From assembly GCF_004404055.1 (NCBI RefSeq), contig NZ_SOHK01000005.1:248001-312000 (forward strand): 64,000 nucleotides of DNA, given 5' to 3'. This DNA comes from Cryobacterium ruanii (GTDB lineage: Bacteria; Actinomycetota; Actinomycetes; Actinomycetales; Microbacteriaceae). Both the position numbers and the translations under genes were made by a program. Below the pieces are notes generated by a model. It saw only the letters and a list, made by a program, of their open reading frames with translations, made no database searches and was not told the origin of the DNA. How positions within the stretch are numbered: position 1 is the stretch's first letter; each line of letters begins with the position of its first letter. Shown here piece after piece: positions 26,603-36,130 of this stretch.

Positions 26603-26648
26603 GTCAAGGTGACTTTAACTGCTGGCTCCATCATATAGTCAAAATGAC
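26603..26648. promoter_or_regulatory. Two NrtR operators, GTCA-N3-TGAC
   Basis: GTCAAGGTGAC (26603-26613) and GTCAAAATGAC (26638-26648) are 11-bp palindromes with centres 35 bp apart, in the 91-bp gap between the mannosyltransferase stop and the nrtR start. The pattern resembles NrtR sites described for actinobacteria. Repression of the nrtR-nadABC-nifS operon is inferred. Confidence 0.75.
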
Positions 26649-26675
26649 TCAAACCCCGTTTGTGATGAAAACCGA

Positions 26676-27446
26676 TTAAGCCTCGCGCGCGGCAGCGGCC
26701 GCAGCGCGGGCGCCGGCCCTGCTGATGCCCATGCCGGTGACACCCCACAATGTCACCCGGGCCATCGCTTCGACGGCGATGCGCGGACTCATCTTGGACG
26801 ACCCACGTACCCGCTCGACAAAGGTGATCGGCACTTCGACGACACGTAGGTCGGCGCGCACGGCGTGCAGCAGCATCTCAATCTGGAAGCAATAACCCAG
26901 GCTGTCCACGCTCGAGAGGTCCATGCGCTCAAGGGCACGAGCCGAATAGACCCGGTAACCCCCGGTGGCATCCCGTTGCGGCAGCCGAAGCAGCAGGCGG
27001 GAGTACAGGGATCCGCCGCGCGACAGAGCTCGGCGATGCCAGGGCCAATTCTCGATGGCCCCACCGGGCACCCAGCGTGATCCCATCACTACGTCGGCCG
27101 TTTCGGCGGCAGCCAGCAGACTTGCGAGTTGCTCTGGCAGGTGAGATCCATCGGCATCAAGCTGCACCAGTTGGGTGTAGCCGCGACTCAGGCCCCAGCC
27201 GAAGCCGTCGAGGTACGCCGCTCCGAGGCCGGTCTTCTCGGTGCGGTGCAGCACGTGAACGTTCGAATCCTGGGCCGCAATGCTATCGGCGAGCGGGCCG
27301 GTGCCGTCGGGGGAAGCGTCATCGACGACCAGAACGTGTGCCTCGGGCACACTCGAGCGCAGCCGATCCACGATCGAGGCGATGTTTTCGGCCTCGTTGT
27401 AGGTCGGAACGAGTACCAGGGTGGTCGGCAGGGAATTGGTGGGCAC
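26676..27446 (-). CDS. Polyprenol monophosphomannose synthase (GT2)
   Basis: The 256-residue protein begins LVLVPTYNEAENI and carries VVDDASPDGTG, the DxD-like LDADGSH, MGSRWVPGG and FVERVRGSSKMS, all marks of the dolichol-phosphate-mannose synthase family. It transfers mannose from GDP-mannose to polyprenol phosphate, giving the lipid donor for membrane mannosyltransferases. It lacks a C-terminal membrane domain. The gene follows the GT-C membrane protein by 4 bp, so donor synthesis and use may be co-expressed. Confidence 0.92.
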   Translation of the reverse strand: MPTNSLPTTLVLVPTYNEAENIASIVDRLRSSVPEAHVLVVDDASPDGTGPLADSIAAQDSNVHVLHRTEKTGLGAAYLDGFGWGLSRGYTQLVQLDADGSHLPEQLASLLAAAETADVVMGSRWVPGGAIENWPWHRRALSRGGSLYSRLLLRLPQRDATGGYRVYSARALERMDLSSVDSLGYCFQIEMLLHAVRADLRVVEVPITFVERVRGSSKMSPRIAVEAMARVTLWGVTGMGISRAGARAAAAAAREA

Positions 27447-27450
27447 GGGG

Positions 27451-28995
27451 TTACCTCGTCATTTCAATGATGCGGGTGCGATTCACCAGGGTCGACTCGG
27501 CGACGTGGAATCCCTGGAGCGTGAGCGTCTGGACATCCGTTCCTCGGCGCGAATCCCCACTTCCGGAGTATTGCAACAGCCATATACGGTCGAGCTCGGT
27601 GATTGCTGGCGCCACATGGGCCAGCGGTGTGACTTCGTCCCAGAGCCACCCCGTTTTCGCATAGGACCGGGTAAGCGTTACGTCGTGCAGGCCAAGAAAC
27701 GCGTCGGGATACACGTGCATGGCCAGCCGCGGCACCCGCGAGGGCCGCACGGTCTGGTCGAAGACAACGCCGTCGCCGGGCGCCGCCCTGGCCGCGATCA
27801 CGTCGGCGACCTGGCGCCAGTCGCTTCCTTCGTTCTTGCCGAAGTCACCGCGCTGCACGGCGTACGCCGGCACGATTACGGCGACGAGCGCCACGACGCT
27901 CGCTGCCCGCAGCCAGTTGTTGGCGAGCGCCGCCACGCCCACGGCGATCACTACGCCCACCGCAGGGGCGCACAGCGAGAGGTAGCGCAACGAATACATC
28001 GGGGTGACCAGCTGCGTGCCGACCAGCAGGATCGCGCTCGGCACCACCATCCAGGCCAGAAAAATGTTGAGTGCAGCCCGCCCGGGCAGGCCCCCTGTTT
28101 GATGCGTCCCCGAGGGGCGCAGGAACACCGCGAGAACTGCCACGATGATGAGAGACCAGGCCATGATCGCCACCGGAATGGTGTCGAACCATTGCATCAC
28201 GGCCGCCTCGGTGACCAGAACTGTCGGCCGTCGGCCGATGAACGCGATCTGTTCACGCTGCGAGGTTCCGGCCAGAATGATCGGTGCCGTCAGTAACAGG
28301 CCGAGTGCGCTCGCGCCCAGCCAGGCGACGACGCTGCGCCCGAGCGGATGCCGGTGTGCCACTACAACCACCACCGCGTGTACCGGCAGCAGCAGTGCCA
28401 AAAACAGGAAGACATACATTCCGAGGGCGAGCAGCAGGGAGTACCCCAGCCAGAGAGTGACCTGTCGGCAGCGGGAGGCGGTGCCGCTGCGGAGCGCGCA
28501 CACGAGCAACACGGTGAGCCAGACTGCGATGGCGGTTGCGATGGCGGTGGATCGTGCCTCGGCGCCCATGTAGGTGACCCGGGGAATCACGGCAAAGATC
28601 AAACCGCCGCCGATGGCCACGCGGGAGCCCATGAAGAACCGCGCCAAAACGACGGTCCCGGCAGCAGCGACGCCGATCGCGATCGCGCTCGGCAACCGGG
28701 TGGAGAGTTCGGAGGTGCCGAACAGATCGATCCAGCCGTGCAGAAACAGGTAATACAAGCCGTGCACGGCATCGATGTTGTCGAGCAGTGCGAACAGCGA
28801 GGGGAACGATCGTTCGGCCGACATGATGCTCACCGCTTCATCGCCCCAGTACGACGGCTGCCAGGACCACGCGAACGATACGAAGAACGCTACGAGGCCG
28901 ACCAGTCCGGCCGACCGCCTCGGCGTCAGGCCCCGCAAACGGCGCCTCCCCTTCAGGAGGGGGGCCGCGAGGCGCGGAGCGATAACGACGGACAC
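27451..28995 (-). CDS. GT-C fold membrane glycosyltransferase (GT39/mannosyltransferase-like)
   Basis: The 514-residue protein has about 11-12 hydrophobic helices followed by an extracytoplasmic C-terminal domain. The first outer loop carries WGDEA, the acidic motif that binds the lipid-linked sugar donor in GT-C enzymes; a second feature is VTYMGAEARSTAIATA. It probably uses polyprenol-phosphate mannose made by the adjacent synthase to glycosylate cell-envelope proteins or glycans. The acceptor is unknown. Confidence 0.8.
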   Translation of the reverse strand: MSVVIAPRLAAPLLKGRRRLRGLTPRRSAGLVGLVAFFVSFAWSWQPSYWGDEAVSIMSAERSFPSLFALLDNIDAVHGLYYLFLHGWIDLFGTSELSTRLPSAIAIGVAAAGTVVLARFFMGSRVAIGGGLIFAVIPRVTYMGAEARSTAIATAIAVWLTVLLVCALRSGTASRCRQVTLWLGYSLLLALGMYVFLFLALLLPVHAVVVVVAHRHPLGRSVVAWLGASALGLLLTAPIILAGTSQREQIAFIGRRPTVLVTEAAVMQWFDTIPVAIMAWSLIIVAVLAVFLRPSGTHQTGGLPGRAALNIFLAWMVVPSAILLVGTQLVTPMYSLRYLSLCAPAVGVVIAVGVAALANNWLRAASVVALVAVIVPAYAVQRGDFGKNEGSDWRQVADVIAARAAPGDGVVFDQTVRPSRVPRLAMHVYPDAFLGLHDVTLTRSYAKTGWLWDEVTPLAHVAPAITELDRIWLLQYSGSGDSRRGTDVQTLTLQGFHVAESTLVNRTRIIEMTR

Positions 28996-29111
28996 ATATT
29001 AAGCCTACCCAGCAATGGTTAACGGGAGCATTTGAAACCCCTGGAGTTACCTGCAAACAGCAATCCGATCGCAGATCGGTTTCGCCGTCGGAGGTCAGCT
29101 AGGCTTTCGCC

Positions 29112-29942
29112 ATGAATCATGCCGTGAAACTCGACGAGACCAGCGCGGTCGGCGTTGCGGTGGCCCAGTTCGCCCCGACAGCCGATCGGGCGCGCAATCG
29201 CGCCGTGCTCCGGCAACTAGCCACCACGGCCGCCGCACGCGGAGCCCACCTTGTGGTCTTTCCCGAGTACTCGGCGTTCTTCGAGCCGAACCTCGGTGCA
29301 TCGTTCGTGGCCGCAGCCGAAGCTCTCGACGGAGAATTCGTGACGGCGCTCGCCGGGCTCGCCGTTGAACTCGGCGTCCACATTGTGGCCGGCATGATCG
29401 AAACATGCGAGGACCCCACCCGATTCTCGAATACCCTCGTCGCCGTCGACCCGACCGGTCGCCTCGTGGCGTCTTATCGCAAGCTGCACCTGTACGACGC
29501 CTTCGGCGACCGTGAATCCGAGTGGGTGCTGCCCGGCACCGTGACCGACCCCGAAACCTTCGATGTCGGCGGCCTGCGGGTGGGGCTGCAGACCTGCTAC
29601 GACATCCGCTTTCCCGAAGTAACCCGCCGGCTCGTCGACGCCGGAGCCACCCTCGTGCTCGTGCCGGCCGAATGGGTACGCGGTCCGCTCAAGGAACAGC
29701 ACTGGCGCACCCTGCTGACCGCCCGTGCCTTGGAAAACACCGTATTCGTGGCCGCCGCCGATCAAACGCCGCCGGTCGGCGTCGGTGCCAGCATGATTAT
29801 CGATCCGATGGGGGTCGCCGTCGCGAGCCTCGGCGAGGTAGCGGATGTCGCAATCGCATTCCTGGCACCGGCTCGCGTCGCCGCGGTGCGCGCGATCAAC
29901 CCGACCCTCGCACTGCGGCGCTTCACCGTCATACCGCGCTGA
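29112..29942 (+). CDS. Carbon-nitrogen hydrolase (nitrilase superfamily amidase)
   Basis: The 276-residue protein has the full Glu-Lys-Cys triad: Glu in VVFPEYSAFF, Lys in YRKLHLYDAFGD, Cys in LQTCYDIRFPE. The pattern is close to the Nit1/Nit2 and omega-amidase group. These enzymes hydrolyse small amides such as deaminated glutathione or alpha-ketoglutaramate. It stands alone, divergent from the glycosyltransferase genes. The substrate is not deducible. Confidence 0.9.
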   Translation: MNHAVKLDETSAVGVAVAQFAPTADRARNRAVLRQLATTAAARGAHLVVFPEYSAFFEPNLGASFVAAAEALDGEFVTALAGLAVELGVHIVAGMIETCEDPTRFSNTLVAVDPTGRLVASYRKLHLYDAFGDRESEWVLPGTVTDPETFDVGGLRVGLQTCYDIRFPEVTRRLVDAGATLVLVPAEWVRGPLKEQHWRTLLTARALENTVFVAAADQTPPVGVGASMIIDPMGVAVASLGEVADVAIAFLAPARVAAVRAINPTLALRRFTVIPR

Positions 29943-29994
29943 TCCGAGTGGACGTCGGATCGTTTGAGCTTGAAGGGGTCGGCGTGCGAAGCGA

Positions 29995-30387
29995 CTAGCG
30001 CTCGGTGACGCTCGCCTTGGTCGCGCGGGTCTGCGCGGCCGCCCGGATGCCAATGGCCGGTTCAGCCTTGGGCGGCAGGTTCGCGTCAACGGCCGCGCTC
30101 TCCTCTGCGGTGACGACGAGACCCTGCGAGCTGTTGGCCGAGCGGGTGAGTTGCGCGACCCAGTTCGGGTTGATGGTCGGCGCGTGGCCGCCGGCGAACT
30201 TGAAATACAGGGGAATGGCCGGGTGCAGCCAAGCAGAGCTTCGACCGTCTCCGACGATGGCGGCATCACGCCAGGACAGCAGAAAGCTTTCGCCCCGACG
30301 TAGCTTTTGAATGATCACGAGCTGTAGGTGGGCCAACATTCGGTCATCGAATTCCACGACGACACGATCGTACGTGAGAGAACCCAT
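29995..30387 (-). CDS. Small DUF protein of the Microbacteriaceae 'DNA ligase-like' type
   Basis: The 130-residue protein begins MGSLTYDRVVVEFDDRMLAHLQLVI, with LRRGESFLLSWRDAA and SSAWLHPAIPLYFKFAGG. Similar short proteins are frequent in Microbacteriaceae and often carry the doubtful name 'ATP-dependent DNA ligase'; no ligase motif KxDG is present. ATG 30387 is preferred to an upstream in-frame ATG at 30477 because the conserved text begins there. The C-terminal 35 residues are low-complexity. The function is unknown. Confidence 0.8.
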   Translation of the reverse strand: MGSLTYDRVVVEFDDRMLAHLQLVIIQKLRRGESFLLSWRDAAIVGDGRSSAWLHPAIPLYFKFAGGHAPTINPNWVAQLTRSANSSQGLVVTAEESAAVDANLPPKAEPAIGIRAAAQTRATKASVTER

Positions 30388-30540
30388 GAAAATCGCCTTC
30401 GTTCGGTCGTCCTGCGGGCAGCGATCACTGGCGAACAGGAACATTGGAGCCGGAACGGATGAGAGCGAAACGCGCACTTTTGGCCTGGAACCGGATACCT
30501 TCTTTAACTGTCCTCTATTTGGGGGACAAATACAAGGAAT

Positions 30541-31647
30541 TCAGCAAGTATCCAGCGGGCATGCAGCTGAAAAAATCGGCAGCGGTCCCGCAAATTCGAG
30601 CCTGATCAGCACTTCCAGAGGGCGTTCGATCTGACTGAAGTGTCCGGCCCCACGAATGGTGCTGATCCGACAGGTCGGGATGGCCGCGAGCAATCGCTCG
30701 TCGTCGTCGGCCGTGACGAACGCGTCGTCGTCACCGTGCACCGATCGCACCGGGCATCGAATCCGTGCCCACTGCGTGGCCGCATCGTAAGCTCCGGCTC
30801 GTGCGGCGGCCAGAGCGAAACTCGCCGGGCGCACTTCGGCACCGAGCCCGGCGACCACGGAATCGTCGATGGCTGTGGGTCGGCTGAACAATGGGGCCAC
30901 TAGGGCACGCAACAGGCCGAGGCCGGCGACGGCCCGCACGAGGGCTCGGCCTAGCGGGCCGGCGAGCCGCAGCATCCGCATGGTCAGGAGCAGCGCTGTG
31001 AACGCGGGCAATGTCGAGAACTGGCGAACAGGATGACGAACGCTGTCAATAATCGAGAACGACGTGGCCGAGACCAAGCCGACGGACTCCGTGGCGCGCG
31101 TCTCACTCGCCGCCAGCTGCAGGGCGATGAACCCGCCCATCGAATGACCCACGACGTTCCAGCGTTCGTAGCCGAGGGAACGGGCCAGATCGGCAACCAG
31201 CTCGGCCAACGATTCAACGCCGAGTACCGACTCGTCGGCGGGCGCAGGCGAGTCGCCCCACCCTGGAAGGTCGGGAATGATGAGGTCCGTCAGCTCGCGG
31301 GCGGTGGCGTCGGAGGCCTGCAGCAGTGGGGTCCAGGTCGTCCAGGACCCGGCGGCGCCGTGCACCAGGATCGTCGCGGTGTCGCTGTCGGTGCGGCGAC
31401 CGTGGCGCACCCGCAACGTTCCGCCTTTCAGGCGCATGGTGCTGGTGGTCAGGCCGAAGTGGCGGGCGTCAGCGTCCAGCCCGAACGGACTGTAGCCCAG
31501 CGCGGTCGCGGGCGGCGCGGGCTTGGGACGGGGTGGACTGGGTTTGGGAGAGTCCACAGCCTTGATAGCTGCCGCCGAGCCGTTGGGGAACGAACGGTTC
31601 GGGATCGAGCCGTTTCGGACCGCCGGTCTGGACGTCAGGATGCTCAT
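30541..31647 (-). CDS. Alpha/beta-hydrolase
   Basis: The 368-residue protein has a Pro/Ser-rich N-terminus of about 60 residues, then an alpha/beta fold: oxyanion region VHGAAGSW, nucleophile elbow GHSMGG, acid in VHGDDDAFV and His in IRGAGHFSQIE. It may be an esterase, lipase or related hydrolase. The C-terminal tail (PLPIFSAACPLDTC) is unusual, with two cysteines. It stands alone, divergent from the flavin oxidoreductase at 31863. The substrate is unknown. Confidence 0.88.
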   Translation of the reverse strand: MSILTSRPAVRNGSIPNRSFPNGSAAAIKAVDSPKPSPPRPKPAPPATALGYSPFGLDADARHFGLTTSTMRLKGGTLRVRHGRRTDSDTATILVHGAAGSWTTWTPLLQASDATARELTDLIIPDLPGWGDSPAPADESVLGVESLAELVADLARSLGYERWNVVGHSMGGFIALQLAASETRATESVGLVSATSFSIIDSVRHPVRQFSTLPAFTALLLTMRMLRLAGPLGRALVRAVAGLGLLRALVAPLFSRPTAIDDSVVAGLGAEVRPASFALAAARAGAYDAATQWARIRCPVRSVHGDDDAFVTADDDERLLAAIPTCRISTIRGAGHFSQIERPLEVLIRLEFAGPLPIFSAACPLDTC

Positions 31648-31862
31648 ACTTGTAGTTCGGTGCCGAGGGCAAACCGGATTGCCCGACTGGACAGCCCGAC
31701 CGCACCCCTGAGCCCAGCATTAAACGTGCAGTTAATTGGCAGGAGGGAATATCGCGCGGTTCGTGCCCGTTGTCGCCTGCGGAGGGCCGGAAGTCCGTGT
31801 CGCCTTCCCTCCAGAACGCGTCCGGTCGGACTGACCGGCTGAATTTTGAGAAAGAAGTGTCC

Positions 31863-32936
31863 GTGAAACTGTTTTCCCCGCTGAACCTAGGCGATCTCGA
31901 GCTCCCCAATCGTCTCGTGATGGCGCCGCTGACCCGCATCCGCTCCGGCCAGTCCGGCGTTCCGGGTGAGCTGGTAGCCCTGCATTACACGCAGCGCGCG
32001 TCGCTCGGCCTGATCGTGAGCGAGGGTACCTACCCGAGCCATGCCGGCCAGGGCTTTCCAGGCCAGCCCGGTCTCGTCGAACCCGAGCAGTTGGCCGGCT
32101 GGAAAGCCGTCACCGACTCGGTGCACGCCGCCGGCGGTCGCATCGTCGCGCAGGTCATGCACGCCGGTCGCGTCACCCACGAGGCCACGAACGGCGGCTT
32201 CCCGGTTGTCGCGCCGAGCGCGATCGCCATCGACGGCACCACGCGCACCTACGACGGCAAGCAGGATTATCCAGTGCCGCACGCGCTGACCGGAGAGGAA
32301 CTGCCCGGCATCATCGCCGAGTTCGTGCTCGCCTCCCAGAACGCCATCGCCGCCGGATTCGACGGCGTTGAGCTGCACGCCGCCAATGGCTATTTGCTGC
32401 ACGAGTTCCTGTCGCCGGCGTCCAACGTGCGCGACGATGCCTTCGGCGGATCGCCGGCGAACCGCGCCCGGTTCGTCATCGACGTGGTGACTGCGGTCGC
32501 CGCCGCCGTCGGCGCCGACAAGGTTGGCCTGCGAATCTCACCCGAACACAACATCCAGGACGCGTTTGAAACGGATGCCGACGACCTCGCGGCGACCTAT
32601 GGTGCCCTCGTCGATGGCCTCGCCCCGCTCGGACTGGCCTACCTGAGCGTGCTCCACGCCGATCCGCGCAGCGGCTTAATACAAGACCTGCGCACCCGGT
32701 TCGGTGGAGTCTTCCTCGTCAACACTGGATTCGGCGCCATCACCGCCCGGGACGAAGCCCTCGGTTTGGTACGGGACGACGTCGCCGACGCTGTTGTCGT
32801 CGGTCGCGCCGCCATCGCGAACCCCGACCTGGTACGTCGGTGGCGGGAAAACCTGCCGGAGAACGAGCCAAACCCGCTCACCTACTATGCCGACGGCGCC
32901 CTCGGCTACACCGACTACCCGGCCCTGGCGTCCTAA
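31863..32936 (+). CDS. Old Yellow Enzyme-family alkene reductase
   Basis: The 357-residue FMN enzyme has N-terminal VKLFSPLNLGDLELPNRLVMAPLTR, VMHAGRV, DGVELHAANGYLLHEFLSP with the catalytic His/Asn pair, NTGFGAITARDEAL and VVVGRAAIANPDLV, all typical of the OYE/NemA class. GTG 31863 is preferred, 5 bp after AAAGAAG; an extension to 31770 is not conserved in character. These enzymes reduce activated C=C bonds and some nitro compounds with NADPH. Confidence 0.93.
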   Translation: MKLFSPLNLGDLELPNRLVMAPLTRIRSGQSGVPGELVALHYTQRASLGLIVSEGTYPSHAGQGFPGQPGLVEPEQLAGWKAVTDSVHAAGGRIVAQVMHAGRVTHEATNGGFPVVAPSAIAIDGTTRTYDGKQDYPVPHALTGEELPGIIAEFVLASQNAIAAGFDGVELHAANGYLLHEFLSPASNVRDDAFGGSPANRARFVIDVVTAVAAAVGADKVGLRISPEHNIQDAFETDADDLAATYGALVDGLAPLGLAYLSVLHADPRSGLIQDLRTRFGGVFLVNTGFGAITARDEALGLVRDDVADAVVVGRAAIANPDLVRRWRENLPENEPNPLTYYADGALGYTDYPALAS

Positions 32937-32951
32937 CCACTCCCGCGTAGC

Positions 32952-34196
32952 TTAGCGGGAAGTCAAGGCCGCCAGTCGGGCCGAGGCCTGTTCCAGCAGC
33001 TCGACCTTCTTGCAGTAGGCGAACCGCACGAGCGGCGCATATTCGGCCCGATGTGCGGGGGAGCAGAACGCCGCTATCGGTACGGCGACCACGCCGGCCA
33101 ACTCGGGCAGTCGGCGACAGAGCTCGGCGCCGTCGGTGAAGCCGAGCCGCGTTGCATCCGCCACGATGAAATACGAGCCCTGCGGCACGCTGATCGCGAA
33201 GCCGGCCATGCGCAGTCCCGCCGCCAGTACGTCCCGTTTGTGTTTGAGCTCGGCGGCAATGCCGGCGAAGAACGCATCGGGCAGGGTGAGCCCGACGGCG
33301 ATGGCCGGCTGGAACGGTGCCGCAGTCACGTAGGTGAGAAACTGCTTGACAGCGAGAATGGCCGTGACGATCGCGGCCGGGGCGCTGAGCCAGCCGACCT
33401 TCCAGCCGGTGAGGCTGAACGTCTTTCCGCCCGAAGAGATGGTGACCGTGCGCTCCCACGCTCCCGGCAGGGTCGCGATGGGAACGTGCGGCGCCCCGAA
33501 GGTGAGGTGCTCATACACCTCGTCGGTGACGATGATCGCGTCGTGACGGTGCGCGAGTTCCACGATCAGTTCGAGGGTGGCCCGGGGAAAGACTGCTCCG
33601 GTGGGGTTGTGCGGATCGTTCACGAGGATCAGCCGGGTGCGGTCGGTGACGGCGGCGCGCAGCGCGTCAAGGTCGGGCTGAAAGTCGGGGGCACGCAGGG
33701 GAACGGTGCGATGGATGCCGCCGCCCAGCCCGATGAGTCCGCCGTAGGCATCGTAGAACGGCTCAAACGTGACGACCTCGTCGCCCGGTTCGATCAACGC
33801 CAAAATCGTGGCAGCGAGGGCCTCGGTCGCCCCGGCAGTGACGAGGATCTCGCTGCCCGGGTCAACGATCAGGCCATAGAAGCGTTGCTGGTGCCGGGCG
33901 ATCGCATCGAGCAATGCCGGCTGGCCGCGGCCCGGCGGGTACTGGTTCGCCCCGACGCTGATCGCCTGGCGGGCCGCCTCGAGCACCAGGGTTGGCCCGT
34001 CTTCATCCGGAAACCCCTGCCCGAGGTTGATGGCATTGGTGCGCAGGGCGAGCGCACTCATCTCCGCGAATATACTCGCCGCAACGCTTCCGTCCGCGGC
34101 GAGGAGGCCAGCGCCGCGGGCTGTGCGTCGCCAGGCGCCGGACAACGTCATCGAGATGCCGGTCACGGCCGGCCGTGCCTGTAATGGGTCCTGCAT
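32952..34196 (-). CDS. Class I/II PLP aminotransferase
   Basis: The 414-residue protein has INLGQGFPDEDGP, QYPPGRGQPALLDAIA, NDPHNPTGAVF and the PLP lysine in SSGGKTFSLTGWKVGW. This matches the kynurenine-oxoglutarate/methionine aminotransferase (YbdL-like) group. ATG 34196 has GGA nearby; an internal ATG at 34151 is an alternative. It lies tail-to-tail with the OYE gene, 15 bp apart. The amino-donor specificity cannot be told from sequence. Confidence 0.9.
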   Translation of the reverse strand: MQDPLQARPAVTGISMTLSGAWRRTARGAGLLAADGSVAASIFAEMSALALRTNAINLGQGFPDEDGPTLVLEAARQAISVGANQYPPGRGQPALLDAIARHQQRFYGLIVDPGSEILVTAGATEALAATILALIEPGDEVVTFEPFYDAYGGLIGLGGGIHRTVPLRAPDFQPDLDALRAAVTDRTRLILVNDPHNPTGAVFPRATLELIVELAHRHDAIIVTDEVYEHLTFGAPHVPIATLPGAWERTVTISSGGKTFSLTGWKVGWLSAPAAIVTAILAVKQFLTYVTAAPFQPAIAVGLTLPDAFFAGIAAELKHKRDVLAAGLRMAGFAISVPQGSYFIVADATRLGFTDGAELCRRLPELAGVVAVPIAAFCSPAHRAEYAPLVRFAYCKKVELLEQASARLAALTSR

Positions 34197-34313
34197 ACGT
34201 TCCAAGCTATCGCCTCGGCAAGGTTTCGGCTCGATCATTGAATGCTCTCAGTGTGTACATACCGAACGTACAGGTTTGGGCGCAAAGCTTACAACGCTTG
34301 GAAGGAGCACCCG

Positions 34314-35981
34314 ATGACCGACAACACCAAAAATTCCGGCACCACCCCTGATTCGGCTGATGATGCCGCCGCCTTCGCCGTGAATGAATCCGGCGAGGCA
34401 ACCCCACCCACATCCCCGGCTATCCCGCCGGCCGCACCAACGGCTCCGCCCGCATCGCCCGCACAGCCGGTCGATGCTCACCCGGTCGATGCTCGCCCGG
34501 TCGAGGCCACACCGGTCGTGAACGCACCGGCAATGCCGTCAGCATCAGCTGAAGACCAGGTGCAGCCCGACCAGGAACAGACCGCCGCCTACCCAACGGA
34601 TGCCTTCGGTCGCCCGATCGAGACCCCCACAGCCTCGACGTCCGCTTACGCTCCGAGTGTCGCGCCGCAGGCCTATGCCACCGCGAACACGTACCCCCCC
34701 ACCGATTCGTCCATGACGGATGCCTACCCCGGGCAGCCCTTCGCCACCGCCAAGCCCAAGGAACCCGGTCGGCGCAAGGGCAGCGTGGCACTGATCGCGG
34801 CGCTTGCCATCGGCGCTCTGGTTGGCGGATCATCCGGCGCCGGTATCACCGCGCTCATGATGAGCAACCAGAACAACGGGGTGCCGGTCAGTGAATCCGC
34901 AGGCCCGAGCAACGTAGTGGTCAACGACAGCACGAGCGTCAATCAGATCACCGCCGTCGCCGCCAAGGCGTCGCCGAGCGTCGTGACCATCGACGTCACC
35001 AATGGTGCGTCCGGCGGTACCGGCTCCGGGGTCATCCTCACTGAAGACGGTTACGTACTCACCAACACCCACGTCGTCACCCTCGACGGCGCGGCGTCGG
35101 ACGTGACGATCGAGGTCAAGAGCAATGACGGCAAGCTGCACACCGCCACTCTCGTCGGAACGGACCCCATATCCGACCTCGCCGTGATCAAACTGACGGA
35201 TGCCAGCGGCCTCACCCCGATCACCTGGGGTGACTCTTCCGAGCTTAACGTCGGCGACAGCGCCATCGCCATCGGTGCCCCCCTTGGCCTCTCTGGCACG
35301 GTCACCGACGGCATCGTCAGCGCCCTCAACCGCAGCATCACCGTCGCGAGCTCGGCCGCCCCCAGCTCGCCCGACGAGACAATGCCCGACCAGGGGGAAA
35401 GCCGGAATCCGTTCTTCTTCGACTTCCCCGACCAGAACGGTGAACAATCCCAGGGTTCCCAGTCGGCCACGGACAGCATCGCACTCCCGGTGATCCAGAC
35501 GGATGCCGCCATCAACCCGGGCAACTCCGGTGGAGCCCTGCTCAACGGCAGCGGCGAACTCATCGGCATCAACGTCGCCATCGCCAGCGCCGGCACCACG
35601 ACGGCATCGTCAGCGGCGGGCAGCATCGGCGTTGGTTTCTCCATCCCGTCGAACTTTGCCCAGCGCATCTCCGATGAGATTATCGCCAACGGAACGGCGA
35701 CCCACGGCCTGCTCGGGGCGAGAGTCAAGGACGCCTCAAGTTCGACCAGCAGCACGGTGGGCGCCCTCATCGACGTGGTCAGCTCGGGTGGCGCGGCCGG
35801 GAAGGCCGGTCTGGCCGAGGGAGACGTGGTCACCAACTTTAACGGTGCTCCGATCACGGACGCGATCGACCTCACCGCCCAGGTACGGGTGCTCCCGGCT
35901 GGCGGGACCGCCGACCTCACCTACGTGCGGGACGGCAAGTCCTTTACCGTTTCCGTCACGGTCGGTGAGCTCACCAGCTAA
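34314..35981 (+). CDS. HtrA/DegP-like membrane serine protease with PDZ domain
   Basis: The 555-residue protein starts at ATG 34314 behind AAGGAG. Residues 1-155 are a Pro/Ala/Thr-rich cytoplasmic tail, including the repeated VDAHPVDARPVEA. One membrane helix follows (about 157-181), then an extracytoplasmic trypsin-like domain with H253 (TNTHVV), D288 (SDLAVIKL) and S405 (GNSGGAL), and a C-terminal PDZ domain (about 455-550). It degrades or refolds damaged envelope proteins. An acidic insert (PDQGESRNPFFFDFPDQN) sits before the catalytic Ser. It is followed by a strong terminator. Confidence 0.94.
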   Translation: MTDNTKNSGTTPDSADDAAAFAVNESGEATPPTSPAIPPAAPTAPPASPAQPVDAHPVDARPVEATPVVNAPAMPSASAEDQVQPDQEQTAAYPTDAFGRPIETPTASTSAYAPSVAPQAYATANTYPPTDSSMTDAYPGQPFATAKPKEPGRRKGSVALIAALAIGALVGGSSGAGITALMMSNQNNGVPVSESAGPSNVVVNDSTSVNQITAVAAKASPSVVTIDVTNGASGGTGSGVILTEDGYVLTNTHVVTLDGAASDVTIEVKSNDGKLHTATLVGTDPISDLAVIKLTDASGLTPITWGDSSELNVGDSAIAIGAPLGLSGTVTDGIVSALNRSITVASSAAPSSPDETMPDQGESRNPFFFDFPDQNGEQSQGSQSATDSIALPVIQTDAAINPGNSGGALLNGSGELIGINVAIASAGTTTASSAAGSIGVGFSIPSNFAQRISDEIIANGTATHGLLGARVKDASSSTSSTVGALIDVVSSGGAAGKAGLAEGDVVTNFNGAPITDAIDLTAQVRVLPAGGTADLTYVRDGKSFTVSVTVGELTS

Positions 35982-36011
35982 CCGCTCGTTCCTTCTTCGC
36001 TCCGTTCGCGT

Positions 36012-36043
36012 AATCGCGCCGCTGGCACTCCAGCGGCGCGATT
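36012..36043 (+). terminator. Hairpin terminator after the HtrA-like gene
   Basis: A perfect 14-bp stem (36012-36025 with 36030-36043) closes a 4-nt loop, 30 bp after the protease stop. No clear T-run follows, as is usual in high-GC actinobacteria. Confidence 0.8.
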
Positions 36044-36130
36044 GTGCGTCTGGCGCCCGGGCACTGGGGCATTTGGAGGGCTGGTAGGCTCGAGCGTCCT
36101 ACCCAAATAACCGGAAGGCTGGCCAGCCAG

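Noticed and set aside
30509..30528. TGTCC-N10-GGACA inverted repeat upstream of the small DUF gene
   Set aside because: The arms are only five bases with no second copy; chance occurrence is likely, so no operator is claimed.
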